DNA of 64,000 bases from Rhodohalobacter sp. SW132 (GTDB taxonomy: Bacteria; Bacteroidota; Rhodothermia; Balneolales; Balneolaceae): the NCBI RefSeq assembly GCF_003390325.1, contig NZ_QUOK01000002.1, positions 372,001 to 436,000 on the forward strand, written 5' to 3'. Shown here in pieces: positions 1-8,816 of the stretch (the first letter of the stretch is position 1; every line of letters begins with the position of its first letter). The position numbers and the translations under genes were made by a program. Under the pieces are notes generated by a model. It did not search any database. It saw only the letters and a program-made list of their open reading frames with translations, and was not told the DNA's origin.

Positions 1-1
1 G

Positions 2-565
2 GAAGTTGCCCTGAGTCAAAATCCTGAAATAAGAATTCGCTTCGGGACTACAGGTCACAATGGGTGTGGATACCCATTTACCGGTGAGCTTGCGCATAAC
101 TTCTACCCGCCCACCTGCGGGGGATCCCAGGCTGGAGATGGGCATTACAATGAATCATATACCTGGTCGGTGAATTCACCGCCTTCAAATTATGATTTAA
201 TCACCATAGCCGCACACGAAATCGGGCACGGACTGGGTTTGGCACATTCAACCATAAATGATGCTTTGATGTATCCTTATTATTCAGGCGAACATCGTTT
301 TCTGCATCAGGATGATATCGATGGAATACAGGAGATTTATGGATCTGCCGAATGGTTAAACAACCAGGTAATCCAACGGGTATACACCTCACATCACAGT
401 CAAAATTGCTGGGCTCTGCTACAGGGCAAAGGATGGAGAAAAGTGGATACCGGAAGTGTGGATGGTACCACAAACCTGTTTAAAAATTTGTGCTATGCGC
501 GAAGTTCAAATCAGGAAGTGAATTTATTTCTCGAAAATAATAATATACAAATCATGTACTTATAA
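2..565 (+). CDS. M10 (matrixin-type) zinc metalloprotease, 3' part
   Basis: The reading frame is open from the window edge, so the N-terminus lies outside. The translation carries a matrixin catalytic domain: a conserved-looking stretch with GHNGCGYPF and AHNFYPP, then the zinc site HEIGHGLGLAHS (HExxHxxGxxH) and a Met-turn in ALMYP, ending with the usual DDIDGIQEIYG. Such enzymes are usually secreted zinc endopeptidases; the signal peptide would be in the missing part. After the catalytic domain comes a separate domain of about 65 residues with SHHSQNCWA, GWRKV and SVDGT. The same domain forms the whole of the next protein. An internal GTG at 170 would remove half the catalytic domain and is not the start. 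The protease call is firm; the C-terminal domain is unrecognised. Confidence 0.85.
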   Translation, partial: EVALSQNPEIRIRFGTTGHNGCGYPFTGELAHNFYPPTCGGSQAGDGHYNESYTWSVNSPPSNYDLITIAAHEIGHGLGLAHSTINDALMYPYYSGEHRFLHQDDIDGIQEIYGSAEWLNNQVIQRVYTSHHSQNCWALLQGKGWRKVDTGSVDGTTNLFKNLCYARSSNQEVNLFLENNNIQIMYL

Positions 566-575
566 GGAGGGAATT

Positions 576-797
576 ATGGCATCATATAATGTAAAAATCA
601 CAAGAACCTATTGTTCACACCATTCGCAAAACTGCTGGGCACATCTTCAGGGAATAGGCTGGAGAAAGGTGGGTAATTTATCTGTTGATGGAACATCTAA
701 TGTTTTTACTGCCCTGTCAGCAGCAAGAACAAGCAATATCACTCCCAATGTGATAACTAATGCTGCAGATAATCAGATTGAACTTGTGTACGTCTGA
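576..797 (+). CDS. small protein, stand-alone copy of the protease C-terminal domain
   Basis: A 73-residue protein made almost entirely of the domain that ends the preceding metalloprotease. Both share SHHSQNCWA, LQG-x-GWRKV, SVDGT, AR-x-SN and a hydrophobic C-terminal strand. It starts 10 nt after the protease stop behind a strong ribosome-binding site (aaggaggg), so it is probably cotranslated. There is no signal peptide or membrane segment. The conserved Trp, His and Cys residues suggest a small binding domain; a role as partner, inhibitor or substrate of the protease is speculation. I do not recognise the family. Confidence 0.7.
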   Translation: MASYNVKITRTYCSHHSQNCWAHLQGIGWRKVGNLSVDGTSNVFTALSAARTSNITPNVITNAADNQIELVYV

Positions 798-853
798 TAT
801 ACTTGATCGATCCGGATTTATTTTCATAATAGTTTAAACATTGGAGGTATATT

Positions 854-1183
854 TTGAATTCAGAAATAACGATAAAAATTACGCCGATTGACAATGGTAA
901 CGTTAGTATGGGTCAGCAGCGTGCCGGCGGAGGCCCCGAGCCGGATAGTAATATGGGGATGAGCGATTCTCAGAAGGGTATGACCAGCGGTAGTGCTCCC
1001 GAACCTGATAAAGCTCTTGGGAATTCATCAGGTGGTGGTGAAATGCACGGTCAGCCGCCAGCACCGGAAGGTGTTCAAACCTCAGAAAAAAACGAGCAAA
1101 CCCATCCGAAACCTGTTGAAATAGATGAAATCGAAAATCTGGGAGGAAAAGCGGGCAAGTCATCTTCGCCTAATCCAGAGTAG
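854..1183 (+). CDS. Gly/Pro/Ser-rich hypothetical protein
   Basis: This 109-residue protein uses a TTG start placed behind a good ribosome-binding site (ttggaggt). The first 12 residues look like a beta strand (EITIKITPID). The rest is low-complexity and probably disordered, rich in Gly, Pro, Ser, Met, Asp and Glu, with PEPD occurring twice and GGG runs. No domain is recognised. It follows the small domain protein by 56 nt in the same direction and probably belongs to the same transcript. Composition alone does not show whether it is a secreted, leader-like or cytoplasmic protein. Confidence 0.5.
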   Translation: MNSEITIKITPIDNGNVSMGQQRAGGGPEPDSNMGMSDSQKGMTSGSAPEPDKALGNSSGGGEMHGQPPAPEGVQTSEKNEQTHPKPVEIDEIENLGGKAGKSSSPNPE

Positions 1184-1235
1184 TTTTGACACTAAATTTC
1201 AATATAAACAAAACGGAAACCGGGTAGATGTTAAA

Positions 1236-1676
1236 ATGAATCAACAAGATAAACAGATCGTAAAATTACAATCGATGTTGCTTTCATCGCTGATTCAACA
1301 AACCACTCTTCCCGGTATGTCCGAGCCTATCCAATTTCCTGATATCCTTCATCTTAGAAATCAGGATATCATTTATGTATCATCTGAGAATATTAAGGCG
1401 GATTTACTTCGTGAAAGTCTGCCAAATTTGGAGATTGAAATTCTGAATGAAACCATGCTCAAAAGTAAAGCCGTTGAAAACAGGGATATCTATTATCTTA
1501 GCTTGCGAAAGCCAACGGTAACCGAAAATGAAATTCGGATAATATCAGATCTGAAAATGTGTCCCTCCGAGAAAAACATTCCGCCGTTGTCACTCGGTGC
1601 AGTATTAATCATTTTCCAGCAGAATTCGGCTGGTGAATGGATAGTAAATGATTCTCCCTCTGCTATTGCAATGTAA
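1236..1676 (+). CDS. hypothetical protein, last gene of the metalloprotease cluster
   Basis: Unrecognised protein of 146 residues from this ATG. A start at 1125 in the same frame would give 183 residues but would overlap the preceding gene by 59 nt, and the added residues look unlike a conserved N-terminus. The sequence is a mix of short hydrophobic strands and helices without signal peptide or membrane segment. A conserved-looking C-terminal part (SLGAVLIIF then GEWIVND) suggests a compact alpha/beta domain. Its place behind three small genes in one direction suggests a shared function with the metalloprotease, but nothing in it shows what that is. Confidence 0.55.
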   Translation: MNQQDKQIVKLQSMLLSSLIQQTTLPGMSEPIQFPDILHLRNQDIIYVSSENIKADLLRESLPNLEIEILNETMLKSKAVENRDIYYLSLRKPTVTENEIRIISDLKMCPSEKNIPPLSLGAVLIIFQQNSAGEWIVNDSPSAIAM

Positions 1677-1827
1677 GCCCTATCTTATTGCTGCTAAATT
1701 GTGCCTATACCTATAACAATTGAGGTTTAATTCAAAAAAAATACTTACATGGCAGTAGTCATATTAGTATCAGAATTGAATTCTAACATAAATTTTACAT
1801 ATTCGGAGAATTCTTTAGTTTCCATGT

Positions 1828-3852
1828 ATGAAAAAATTCGTTCTCCACAAAGATGACAGTACCCGGAAGGAGCATTACTCCATTGAGTATGAAAATCTGC
1901 TCAACCCGGCACAGTATGAAGCTGTAATGCATGGCACTGGACCCGCTCTGGTCATTGCAGGTGCAGGTACGGGAAAAACACGCACATTGATTTACAGGCT
2001 CTCCAGGTTGATAGAAAGCGGCTGTGATCCGTCATCTATTCTGCTCTTAACGTTTACTCGCAGGGCAGCCGGAGAAATGTTGCGCCGCGCAACGGCCATT
2101 CTGGATAATCGATGCAGAAGGGTGGAGGGAGGTACATTTCATCACTACTGCAGTAAACTTCTGCATATTCATTCCGAAGAGATCGGGTATCCTGAGAATT
2201 TTACCATTATTGATTCGGGAGATGCGATGGATACTATTCAGCTGCTCAGGGGAAGGATCGATAAGTCGAAAATTCGTAAACGGTTTCCAAAAAAATCAAC
2301 ACTCTATTCCATTTTCAGCGGATCTGTAAACAAAATGGTTTCCATTCCAGAACTGATTCAGAATGAATATTCACAATTTTTGAATCATACGGAAAACATT
2401 GAAGATCTGTATCAGGAGTACTGCCGGTACAAAGAAAAAAACTTTGTGATGGACTTCGATGATTTATTGGTAAATACCCGTAACCTTATGCGCAACAATA
2501 AAGAGGTTCGAATTAAAATAGCCATCAAGAACAAACATGTTCTTGTTGATGAGTACCAGGATACGAACGCATTACAAGCTGAACTTACAGAACTCTTCAG
2601 CAGTGTTCATAAAAATGTGATGGCTGTAGGGGATGATGCGCAAAGCATTTATTCATTTCGAGGTGCGGACGTTCAAAATATGCGGGAGTTTCCTGAACGT
2701 TTCAAAGGCACTAAAATCATCAAACTGGAAGAAAACTACAGGTCAACACAGCGCATTCTTGATCTTGCAAACCAGGTTTTATCTCAGTCGAAAGAAGCGT
2801 TTGAAAAAAATCTATACACCAACAACAATGAAGGGGATCTTCCTGGCCTGGTAAAAGCGGCAAATAATAATGACCAAAGCAGGTTTTTAACTCAAATGAT
2901 TTTAAATCTGCGGGAACAGGGCAGAGACCTTGCTGATATGGCCGTGCTATTCCGCAATGGACGCGATTCGTTCGACCTTGAAGTTGAGCTGAATAAGAAA
3001 AACATTCCTTACACAAAATATGGCGGACAAAAATTCACAGAAGCAGCACATGTAAAGGATGTATTGGCTCATTTGAGAATCTATATCAATCCGCAGGATA
3101 CCATTTCCTGGAACCGTGCTCTAATGCTGATGGATGGGATCGGGCCGAAAACGGCCGAGGAGTTTTTTACCTGGGCACAGCAAAGCAATGATCCGTTCAA
3201 TCCCCACAAAGCGCCCCATGCGAGTGACCGTTATTTGAATCAGTTGAAGGCTCTGAGCACACTCTTTACCGATTTAAAATCATTTGAAGGATCCGTTTCC
3301 GAGCAGCTTCAGTCGGTTGTCGATTACTACAGCACATTTTGTAAAAAAAGGTTTGATGATCATCCCAAACGGATGAAAGATCTCGAGACGTTTGTGGATA
3401 TTTCGGGTACCTATCGCTCTCTGCAACACCTGGTTGAAGAAGTGGCCCTCGACCCGATTGAGGCAACCGCGATTGATACCGAAGCAGCAGAGAAAGATGA
3501 ATCACCGCTTATATTGAGCACGATTCACTCCGCAAAGGGCCTGGAATGGGGGACGGTATTTCTGATACAGTGTCTGGATGGAATCATTCCTTCAGGTTAC
3601 GCGATTGATGATCCGCTGCAGATGGAAGAAGAGATTCGCCTCGTATACGTTGCCGTGACCCGTGCGAAAGACCAGCTATTTTTAACGTATCCGGCGATGC
3701 ACCAGGGGGCCTATGGAGATTATTTCACCAATCCGTCGAGGTTTGTGGAAGATATTCCGGAGTCGCTGTTAGAACCGTGGCTCCTTGTTGAAGAGCCCGA
3801 AAGTAATGCACTGGATCCATCAGCCGACGATCAGCAGCTTTTAAACGAGTAA
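1828..3852 (+). CDS. UvrD/PcrA/Rep-family ATP-dependent DNA helicase
   Basis: A 674-residue superfamily 1A helicase with the full motif set: Walker A GAGTGKT (about 45-51), DEYQDT (about 241), GDDAQSIYSFRGA, YRSTQRIL, the motif V region STIHSAKGLEWG and motif VI VAVTRAKDQ. Such enzymes unwind DNA 3' to 5' in excision repair, mismatch repair or replication restart. Length and motif order fit UvrD/PcrA/Rep; the sequence does not decide between them, so no symbol is given. The C-terminus ends in an acidic tail and lacks the longer PcrA/UvrD extension. The gene has a ggagaa site somewhat far upstream of the ATG. Confidence 0.9.
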   Translation: MKKFVLHKDDSTRKEHYSIEYENLLNPAQYEAVMHGTGPALVIAGAGTGKTRTLIYRLSRLIESGCDPSSILLLTFTRRAAGEMLRRATAILDNRCRRVEGGTFHHYCSKLLHIHSEEIGYPENFTIIDSGDAMDTIQLLRGRIDKSKIRKRFPKKSTLYSIFSGSVNKMVSIPELIQNEYSQFLNHTENIEDLYQEYCRYKEKNFVMDFDDLLVNTRNLMRNNKEVRIKIAIKNKHVLVDEYQDTNALQAELTELFSSVHKNVMAVGDDAQSIYSFRGADVQNMREFPERFKGTKIIKLEENYRSTQRILDLANQVLSQSKEAFEKNLYTNNNEGDLPGLVKAANNNDQSRFLTQMILNLREQGRDLADMAVLFRNGRDSFDLEVELNKKNIPYTKYGGQKFTEAAHVKDVLAHLRIYINPQDTISWNRALMLMDGIGPKTAEEFFTWAQQSNDPFNPHKAPHASDRYLNQLKALSTLFTDLKSFEGSVSEQLQSVVDYYSTFCKKRFDDHPKRMKDLETFVDISGTYRSLQHLVEEVALDPIEATAIDTEAAEKDESPLILSTIHSAKGLEWGTVFLIQCLDGIIPSGYAIDDPLQMEEEIRLVYVAVTRAKDQLFLTYPAMHQGAYGDYFTNPSRFVEDIPESLLEPWLLVEEPESNALDPSADDQQLLNE

Positions 3853-3862
3853 AAACAACGCT

Positions 3863-4096
3863 TCATAGTTTATTAAGCTGACGTTTTTGAGAAATCATCT
3901 CTGCAATCAACCAAAAGACAGGATAAACCGGAATTAAAATCCCAAAAAATAACCGGGCTATTGTCCCTTTCTGACCCTCATGTTCTTTGCAGATGCCCGC
4001 GACTCCCGCCATCCAAAAAATGAAGAAAAAGAAAATGCCCAGGGAGACAACCAAAGATCCTAAGAAACCAAAATTATTATAAACAGTTTCAAGCAT
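3863..4096 (-). CDS. small two-helix membrane protein
   Basis: A 77-residue protein with two hydrophobic segments (about 10-33 and 46-64) separated by a charged loop containing CKEHEGQKG, and a basic C-terminus. It faces the helicase convergently, and its start diverges from der. The family is not recognised; the layout resembles small inner-membrane proteins of unknown function. Confidence 0.55.
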   Translation of the reverse strand: MLETVYNNFGFLGSLVVSLGIFFFFIFWMAGVAGICKEHEGQKGTIARLFFGILIPVYPVFWLIAEMISQKRQLNKL

Positions 4097-4205
4097 TTAC
4101 TTGCAATTTTATCGTTACCTTTAGGATTGAAAAATAGCTGACAATTCACTTCCATTATTTCTACAGTCAGCATATATAATCTAAATTACAAATTTACCAC
4201 AACAG

Positions 4206-5516
4206 ATGTTACCCACGGTTTCTATAGTCGGCCGACCCAATGTTGGAAAATCTACACTTTTTAATCGCCTGATAGGTGAGCGGCAGGCCATTGTACATGA
4301 TGAGTATGGCGTAACGCGCGATCGACATTACGGGGAAAGTTTTTGGAATGGCCGGGATTTTACGGTCATCGATACAGGCGGGTATCTGCCGGATGAGGGC
4401 AATGTGATCTCAGAAGGTATTCGCGAACAGGTACATGTTGCTATTGAAGAGTCGGATCTTATCCTTTTTGTTGTTGATGTGGAGCATGGTATCAATACCC
4501 TTGATAAATCGGTGGCAGGCATTCTCAGGAGGGTAGATAAACCGGTTTTGGTTGTAGTGAATAAAAGTGATAATGAACGCCGTAAGATGAATTCCGTTGA
4601 GTTTTACGAACTTGGACTCGACGAAATTTTCCCGGTTTCTGCCATCAGCGGAACGGGAACCGGCGAACTGTTGGATCGAGTCGTTGAGCTTTTACCGGAA
4701 TCACCCGAAGAAAGTACAGAGGACCAGACACCAAAAATTGCATTCGTTGGTCGCCCCAATGTGGGTAAAAGTTCGCTTATGAACTCCTTGTTGAAAAGTG
4801 AGCGCTGTATTGTCTCGGACATCCCGGGAACAACACGTGATTCCATTAACAGCCGGCTCAGCTATAACGGAAAAAATTACACACTGATCGATACCGCCGG
4901 GCTTCGAAAAAGAGCAAAAGTTAAAGAGAATATCGAATTCTTCAGTAATGTCCGCACGGATCGCGCTGTTCGAGATTCTGATGTTGTTATCGTAATTCTG
5001 GATGCCACGCAAGGGTTTGATGCCCAGGATAAACGCATCATCCGGGAAGCTGAAAAATATAATAAAGGTATTGTAATTGCCCTGAATAAATGGGATATCG
5101 TACCGGATAAAGACACAAATATTCTTCGTGAATTTGAGCAGTATATTTACGATCGGATACGAACAGCAACGTACATTCCTATCATCTCTATATCTGCTCT
5201 TAAAGGAATGAGAATTGAACGGGTCATTGATGTGGCTGAAATGGTGCTGCAGGAGCGAAGGAAGAAAATCAGCACGCCGGAAATGAATGATTTTGTGAAA
5301 AAAATCCTCAAAGAACGACAGCTTCCCATGAAGCGCGGAAATCAGCTTAAAATTCAATATGCACTTCAGGTAAAACAGAATCCTCCTGTGTTTAAATTTT
5401 TTATGAATAATCCACAGGAACTTCCGCCGAACTACAGAAGGTTTATTGAGAGTAAATTGCGCGAAGAGTTTGGGTTTACAGGTGTTCCGATAACGATGGT
5501 CTTTCGCCAGAAATAG
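4206..5516 (+). CDS. der: ribosome biogenesis GTPase Der (EngA)
   Basis: Der is a double-GTPase that assists maturation of the 50S subunit. Both G domains are complete. The first has GRPNVGKST at residues 9-17, DTGG and NKSD. The second has GRPNVGKSS near 181, DTAG and NKWD. A KH-like domain forms the last 90 or so residues. The 436-residue length is typical of the family. It starts with an ATG at the usual family N-terminus (MLPTVSIVGRPN). It stands alone between a divergent small gene and the NuoI-like gene. Confidence 0.97.
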   Translation: MLPTVSIVGRPNVGKSTLFNRLIGERQAIVHDEYGVTRDRHYGESFWNGRDFTVIDTGGYLPDEGNVISEGIREQVHVAIEESDLILFVVDVEHGINTLDKSVAGILRRVDKPVLVVVNKSDNERRKMNSVEFYELGLDEIFPVSAISGTGTGELLDRVVELLPESPEESTEDQTPKIAFVGRPNVGKSSLMNSLLKSERCIVSDIPGTTRDSINSRLSYNGKNYTLIDTAGLRKRAKVKENIEFFSNVRTDRAVRDSDVVIVILDATQGFDAQDKRIIREAEKYNKGIVIALNKWDIVPDKDTNILREFEQYIYDRIRTATYIPIISISALKGMRIERVIDVAEMVLQERRKKISTPEMNDFVKKILKERQLPMKRGNQLKIQYALQVKQNPPVFKFFMNNPQELPPNYRRFIESKLREEFGFTGVPITMVFRQK

Positions 5517-5616
5517 AGGTGGCCTCGTCAGAATAAAATTGAACGATACACTTCAAAAGGTTATTTTTCTCAAATAGTACTTAGCATATTTTTAAACAAA
5601 CAGACGGTTCTTTTTG

Positions 5617-6303
5617 ATGGATTTGGATAAACCGGTATCAAATGCGTTAAGTGAAGATTTTAAACGCGAAAGAAAGTTATCATTCTTAGAAAACCTCTAT
5701 CTGCCCGAGATTTTCAAAGGGTTGTGGTACTCATTTAAACAGATGTTTGCTCCCACATTTACTATGAATTACCCTGAAGAGAAATGGGATCCGCCATCTA
5801 TCTTCAGAGGTAGGCCTGTTCTGGTTGAAGACAACGGGAAAGAGCGATGTGTAGCCTGCGGATTATGTGCACGCGCATGTCCGCCTCTGGCTATTAGTAT
5901 GCAGGCAAACGAAGATGAGGAAGATCCGAAAGAGCGATATCCTGACTTTTTTGAAATTAATATGCTTCGCTGCATCTATTGCGGCTACTGCGAAGAAGTT
6001 TGTCCGGAAGAGGCAATCGTAATGAGTAAAGATTATGATATTGTTTTTGAATCCCGTGAAGATGCTGTGTACGACAAACAGCGCCTGCTGGTTCCCAAAG
6101 AGGATTTAAAAGAACGACTCGATTTTCTCAAAGAATATAAAAACCGACAATTTGGCCAGTTCTGGGATTTTCAGGAAGAGAACAACATTCATTCCGTACG
6201 TGATCGAGATCGCGACTGGAATTCAGGTCTTTCCCTTGTTGATATGCTTGAACAGCAGAAAAAAAATGATGCAACCAAAGCATCATCTCACTGGTCGGTT
6301 TAA
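5617..6303 (+). CDS. nuoI: NADH-quinone oxidoreductase subunit I-like 2x[4Fe-4S] ferredoxin
   Basis: A 228-residue NuoI-type protein. It has two ferredoxin motifs, [11 protein letters not shown] (from about residue 78) and [11 protein letters not shown] (from about 119), each followed by the family's P-x-x-A-I pattern, plus the NuoI-like [12 protein letters not shown] linker. In complex I this subunit passes electrons between clusters N6a and N6b on the peripheral arm. No other nuo gene is next to it, so it either serves a complex I encoded elsewhere or is a separate redox carrier. The ATG at 5617 is preferred over an in-frame TTG one codon upstream. Confidence 0.88.
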   Translation: MDLDKPVSNALSEDFKRERKLSFLENLYLPEIFKGLWYSFKQMFAPTFTMNYPEEKWDPPSIFRGRPVLVEDNGKERCVACGLCARACPPLAISMQANEDEEDPKERYPDFFEINMLRCIYCGYCEEVCPEEAIVMSKDYDIVFESREDAVYDKQRLLVPKEDLKERLDFLKEYKNRQFGQFWDFQEENNIHSVRDRDRDWNSGLSLVDMLEQQKKNDATKASSHWSV

Positions 6304-6318
6304 AAAGAGCGGCTCTTA

Positions 6319-6876
6319 ATGATGAAAGATTTTGAGGTGACCCAGGAACAGGTACAGTCATTAGTAGATGATGCCCGTTACCTGGAAGATGAGGCAGAGG
6401 CTCTTACCTATCTGATTGAACAAGTTCCGTATGCCGAAGTACCATCCGGCGGTATGTCAATTCTGCAAAAACTTGCCTTAATTGATCATGCACAACACCG
6501 ATATTATCGCCCGCTCATTGAAAAAATATTTGCCAACGCCCGGCCACTGAAAATACAGGACATTGAGCATTACAGAGATTCCTTTGATTTTCCAGATGAC
6601 GAAAAAGATGTCCAGAAAGTTCTCAGGAAAATTATCAAACACAGGGCTGCATTACTTAGTCTTTTTGATAGAATTCCCTTAATCGACTGGGAACGGGAAG
6701 TTATTGATCCAGAAAACAATTCCATTACTCTCTACCAATTCGCGAGGAATATGATACAAGAGGAGAGAAGGCTCTTAAAAGAAATTGCCGACCTTGTACT
6801 AATCTATCAGAATAACAAGCAAGCTAACCGCGAGGCAAACGCTAAAGCTAAAAAGCGCAATAACAGAGAGGAATAA
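6319..6876 (+). CDS. hypothetical helical protein, possibly DinB-like
   Basis: An unrecognised protein of 185 residues, predicted mostly helical. The start of the sequence (SILQKLALIDHAQHRYYRPLIE) and the later His/Arg-rich helix (KIIKHRAALLSLFDRI) are reminiscent of DinB/YfiT four-helix bundles, but the metal-binding His triad cannot be confirmed by eye. The C-terminus is a charged Lys/Asn/Ala tail. It lies 15 nt after the NuoI-like gene and 3 nt before the next membrane protein, so the three probably form one operon. Confidence 0.65.
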   Translation: MMKDFEVTQEQVQSLVDDARYLEDEAEALTYLIEQVPYAEVPSGGMSILQKLALIDHAQHRYYRPLIEKIFANARPLKIQDIEHYRDSFDFPDDEKDVQKVLRKIIKHRAALLSLFDRIPLIDWEREVIDPENNSITLYQFARNMIQEERRLLKEIADLVLIYQNNKQANREANAKAKKRNNREE

Positions 6877-6879
6877 CAC

Positions 6880-7467
6880 TTGTGGAGCTCAATACTTCTT
6901 ATTCTTATATCGCTGTTCTGTTGCCTTGCGGTTTGGCGAAGACTTAAAGGCTCGCCTCACATTGAATACCTCTCATACACGATTTTGCTTTTAATTACAG
7001 CAATGTTTGGTATGGAAATTACCGAAGCAATGGTTTTAAACCGGGCCATTGAATTGGTATATGTCGCAATTTTGCTGCTTTGTATGGTATTTTTGATGGT
7101 TGTTGTACACGAGCTTCAACCAAATTATGCCAGGCAGCCACTGGCCTATTCATACCTGCCGTTAATTATCTTTCCATTCTATTACTTTTTTATAGATAAT
7201 CAGATACTGGCAGACATCACGGCTTTGGCTTTGCAGGGAACTATTCTGATCGTATTTGGCGGACTCATAATCGCTTACTTCAAACGCGTAATCAAAGGGT
7301 ATCTTCTGTTAATAGCGCTGTTATTATTTCTTTCATCGTTTGCAGTGCATTGGTTAGTTGATTTTGAGAGTGAATGGATAACTGCTTCTGTACATTTAAC
7401 AACGGGTGCGGGAATGATCATAACCAGTTTTAGATTCCCATCTGTAATTAACAAACACAAACGTTAA
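6880..7467 (+). CDS. polytopic membrane protein of unknown function
   Basis: A 195-residue integral membrane protein with about six hydrophobic segments and very short loops. The start is a TTG directly behind an agagagg ribosome-binding site and 3 nt after the preceding stop. Residues in the first helix (ILLILISLFCCLAVW) confirm that translation begins at or near here. No family is recognised. It is flanked by the NuoI-like/unknown pair upstream and a peroxiredoxin 11 nt downstream, which hints at a redox or envelope role only by position. Confidence 0.6.
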   Translation: MWSSILLILISLFCCLAVWRRLKGSPHIEYLSYTILLLITAMFGMEITEAMVLNRAIELVYVAILLLCMVFLMVVVHELQPNYARQPLAYSYLPLIIFPFYYFFIDNQILADITALALQGTILIVFGGLIIAYFKRVIKGYLLLIALLLFLSSFAVHWLVDFESEWITASVHLTTGAGMIITSFRFPSVINKHKR

Positions 7468-7478
7468 ATGAGAATGTC

Positions 7479-7952
7479 ATGAGCATGAATAAAGGCGATA
7501 GAGCCCCTGAATTTCAACTTACAGATACCAATGGTGATAAAGTTACTCTCAAAGAGATTCAGGCCCAGGGGCAGGGCGATACTATTTTACTTTTCTTTCC
7601 GCTCGCTTTCTCTGGTGTTTGCACAAAAGAGATGTGTACCGTTCGGGACAATATGAAACTTTATAATGCATTTAAAGCAACTATTACTGCGATAAGTGTA
7701 GATAGTTTTTTTACCCTGAAGGAATTTAAAAAAGCAAATAACATAAACTTTACTCTGCTTAGTGACTTCAATCGGGAAGCATCAAAAACATATGGTGTTC
7801 TTTATGAAGATTATTTTGGGATGAAGGGAGTTTCAAAGCGTTCAGCATTTATTATCTCACCTGAAGGAAAAATTAAATATGCTGAAGTGCTGGAAGATTC
7901 CGGTCAGCAGCCAGATTTTAAGGCGATACAAAATATCTTGTCAGGAAAATAA
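7479..7952 (+). CDS. peroxiredoxin (AhpC/TSA family, BCP/AhpE-like)
   Basis: A thiol peroxidase that reduces hydrogen peroxide or organic peroxides. The 157-residue thioredoxin-fold protein has the active site PLAFSGVCTKEMCTVRD. Cys48 is the peroxidatic residue. Cys53, five residues on, sits where the resolving cysteine lies in BCP/PrxQ-type enzymes. Arg and the KRSAFII segment near the C-terminus also fit. It starts 11 nt after the membrane protein gene and is probably cotranscribed with it. Confidence 0.9.
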   Translation: MSMNKGDRAPEFQLTDTNGDKVTLKEIQAQGQGDTILLFFPLAFSGVCTKEMCTVRDNMKLYNAFKATITAISVDSFFTLKEFKKANNINFTLLSDFNREASKTYGVLYEDYFGMKGVSKRSAFIISPEGKIKYAEVLEDSGQQPDFKAIQNILSGK

Positions 7953-8418
7953 CACCGTTATATTTTTTAGCAGTGTGATCCTGATCAACGAGGTGTTGCT
8001 ATACATTCGAAGTGAAAGGCAGGACCTCAAAACCTGGCAGGATTCTTATCATATTTCGAAAGACTTCAATTGTAAATTTGGTATCAAGGGCGACTGTTCA
8101 CCCAAGAGATGGGGGAGCCATCGTGAAGTAGAAGATATGATGATCGCATGTTATTAAGATTATAACTTTACATAATATATATTATACGACATTTATATAA
8201 TGCCTGGATTCAGAAGTATGTAATAAGCTGGCTTTTTCATGATAAATTTTTAAAATGGCGACATCTCCCCATTCCAAGATGGCTCAATCAGTTACAGTAA
8301 TTTGTTTCGAAAAATGGATTTATTAGTGAATTTCTTTTCAAAATTTCAGGAACATTCTAACTTTTTCATCTTACAAGCATAATTATCAGTGTACATAATT
8401 AGTATTAGCAAGTATTAG
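7953..8418 (+). other. intergenic region without a convincing gene
   Basis: The first 200 bases hold only a short frame with no recognisable protein and no start signal. The rest is AT-rich with no clear hairpin. It probably carries the promoter of the downstream receiver protein, but I see no convincing promoter motif. Confidence 0.5.
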
Positions 8419-8814
8419 ATGGATCAGGATCTACCCCGGCAAATGACAGTATTTATTGTTGAAGATGATAGTATTCAATCTCTCCTTTTAAAATTAATGG
8501 TCGATAAACTGGATGTGCAAATTACCGGAACCGCAGCTTCAGGTGAACAGGCTCTCCAGAGAATTGTGCACCTGAAACCAGATATCATATTAATGGATAT
8601 CATGTTAAAGGGTTCTGTAGATGGTATATATGTTACGAAGGAAATCTATAAAATCTACCAGCCTGCAATTATCTATATCACAGGGAATTCAGACCGGGCA
8701 AGTAAAACCCGCGCTGAAAAATTTGGTTACCACGACTACATTAATAAACCCGTGTCGCTTAACCAGCTGAAAGATTCTATTTATTCCGTGGATGATGATG
8801 TTCTGCATCCATAA
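8419..8814 (+). CDS. stand-alone response regulator receiver (CheY-like)
   Basis: A 131-residue receiver domain with no output domain. It has the acidic pocket E15-D16-D17, phosphoacceptor Asp60 in ILMDIM, the switch Thr/Ser in YITGNSD and Lys in NKPVS. It would be phosphorylated by a histidine kinase not encoded in this window. A second lone receiver at 29038-29427 has the same length and very similar motifs, so the two look like paralogues. Confidence 0.9.
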   Translation: MDQDLPRQMTVFIVEDDSIQSLLLKLMVDKLDVQITGTAASGEQALQRIVHLKPDIILMDIMLKGSVDGIYVTKEIYKIYQPAIIYITGNSDRASKTRAEKFGYHDYINKPVSLNQLKDSIYSVDDDVLHP

Positions 8815-8816
8815 AA

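Noticed and set aside
4701-5357. Minus-strand frame of 218 residues inside der
   Set aside because: Antisense shadow of a highly conserved gene, with atypical composition for a protein.
7879-8157. Frame of 92 residues after the peroxiredoxin
   Set aside because: It begins inside the peroxiredoxin gene in another frame and has no start signal or family-like sequence.
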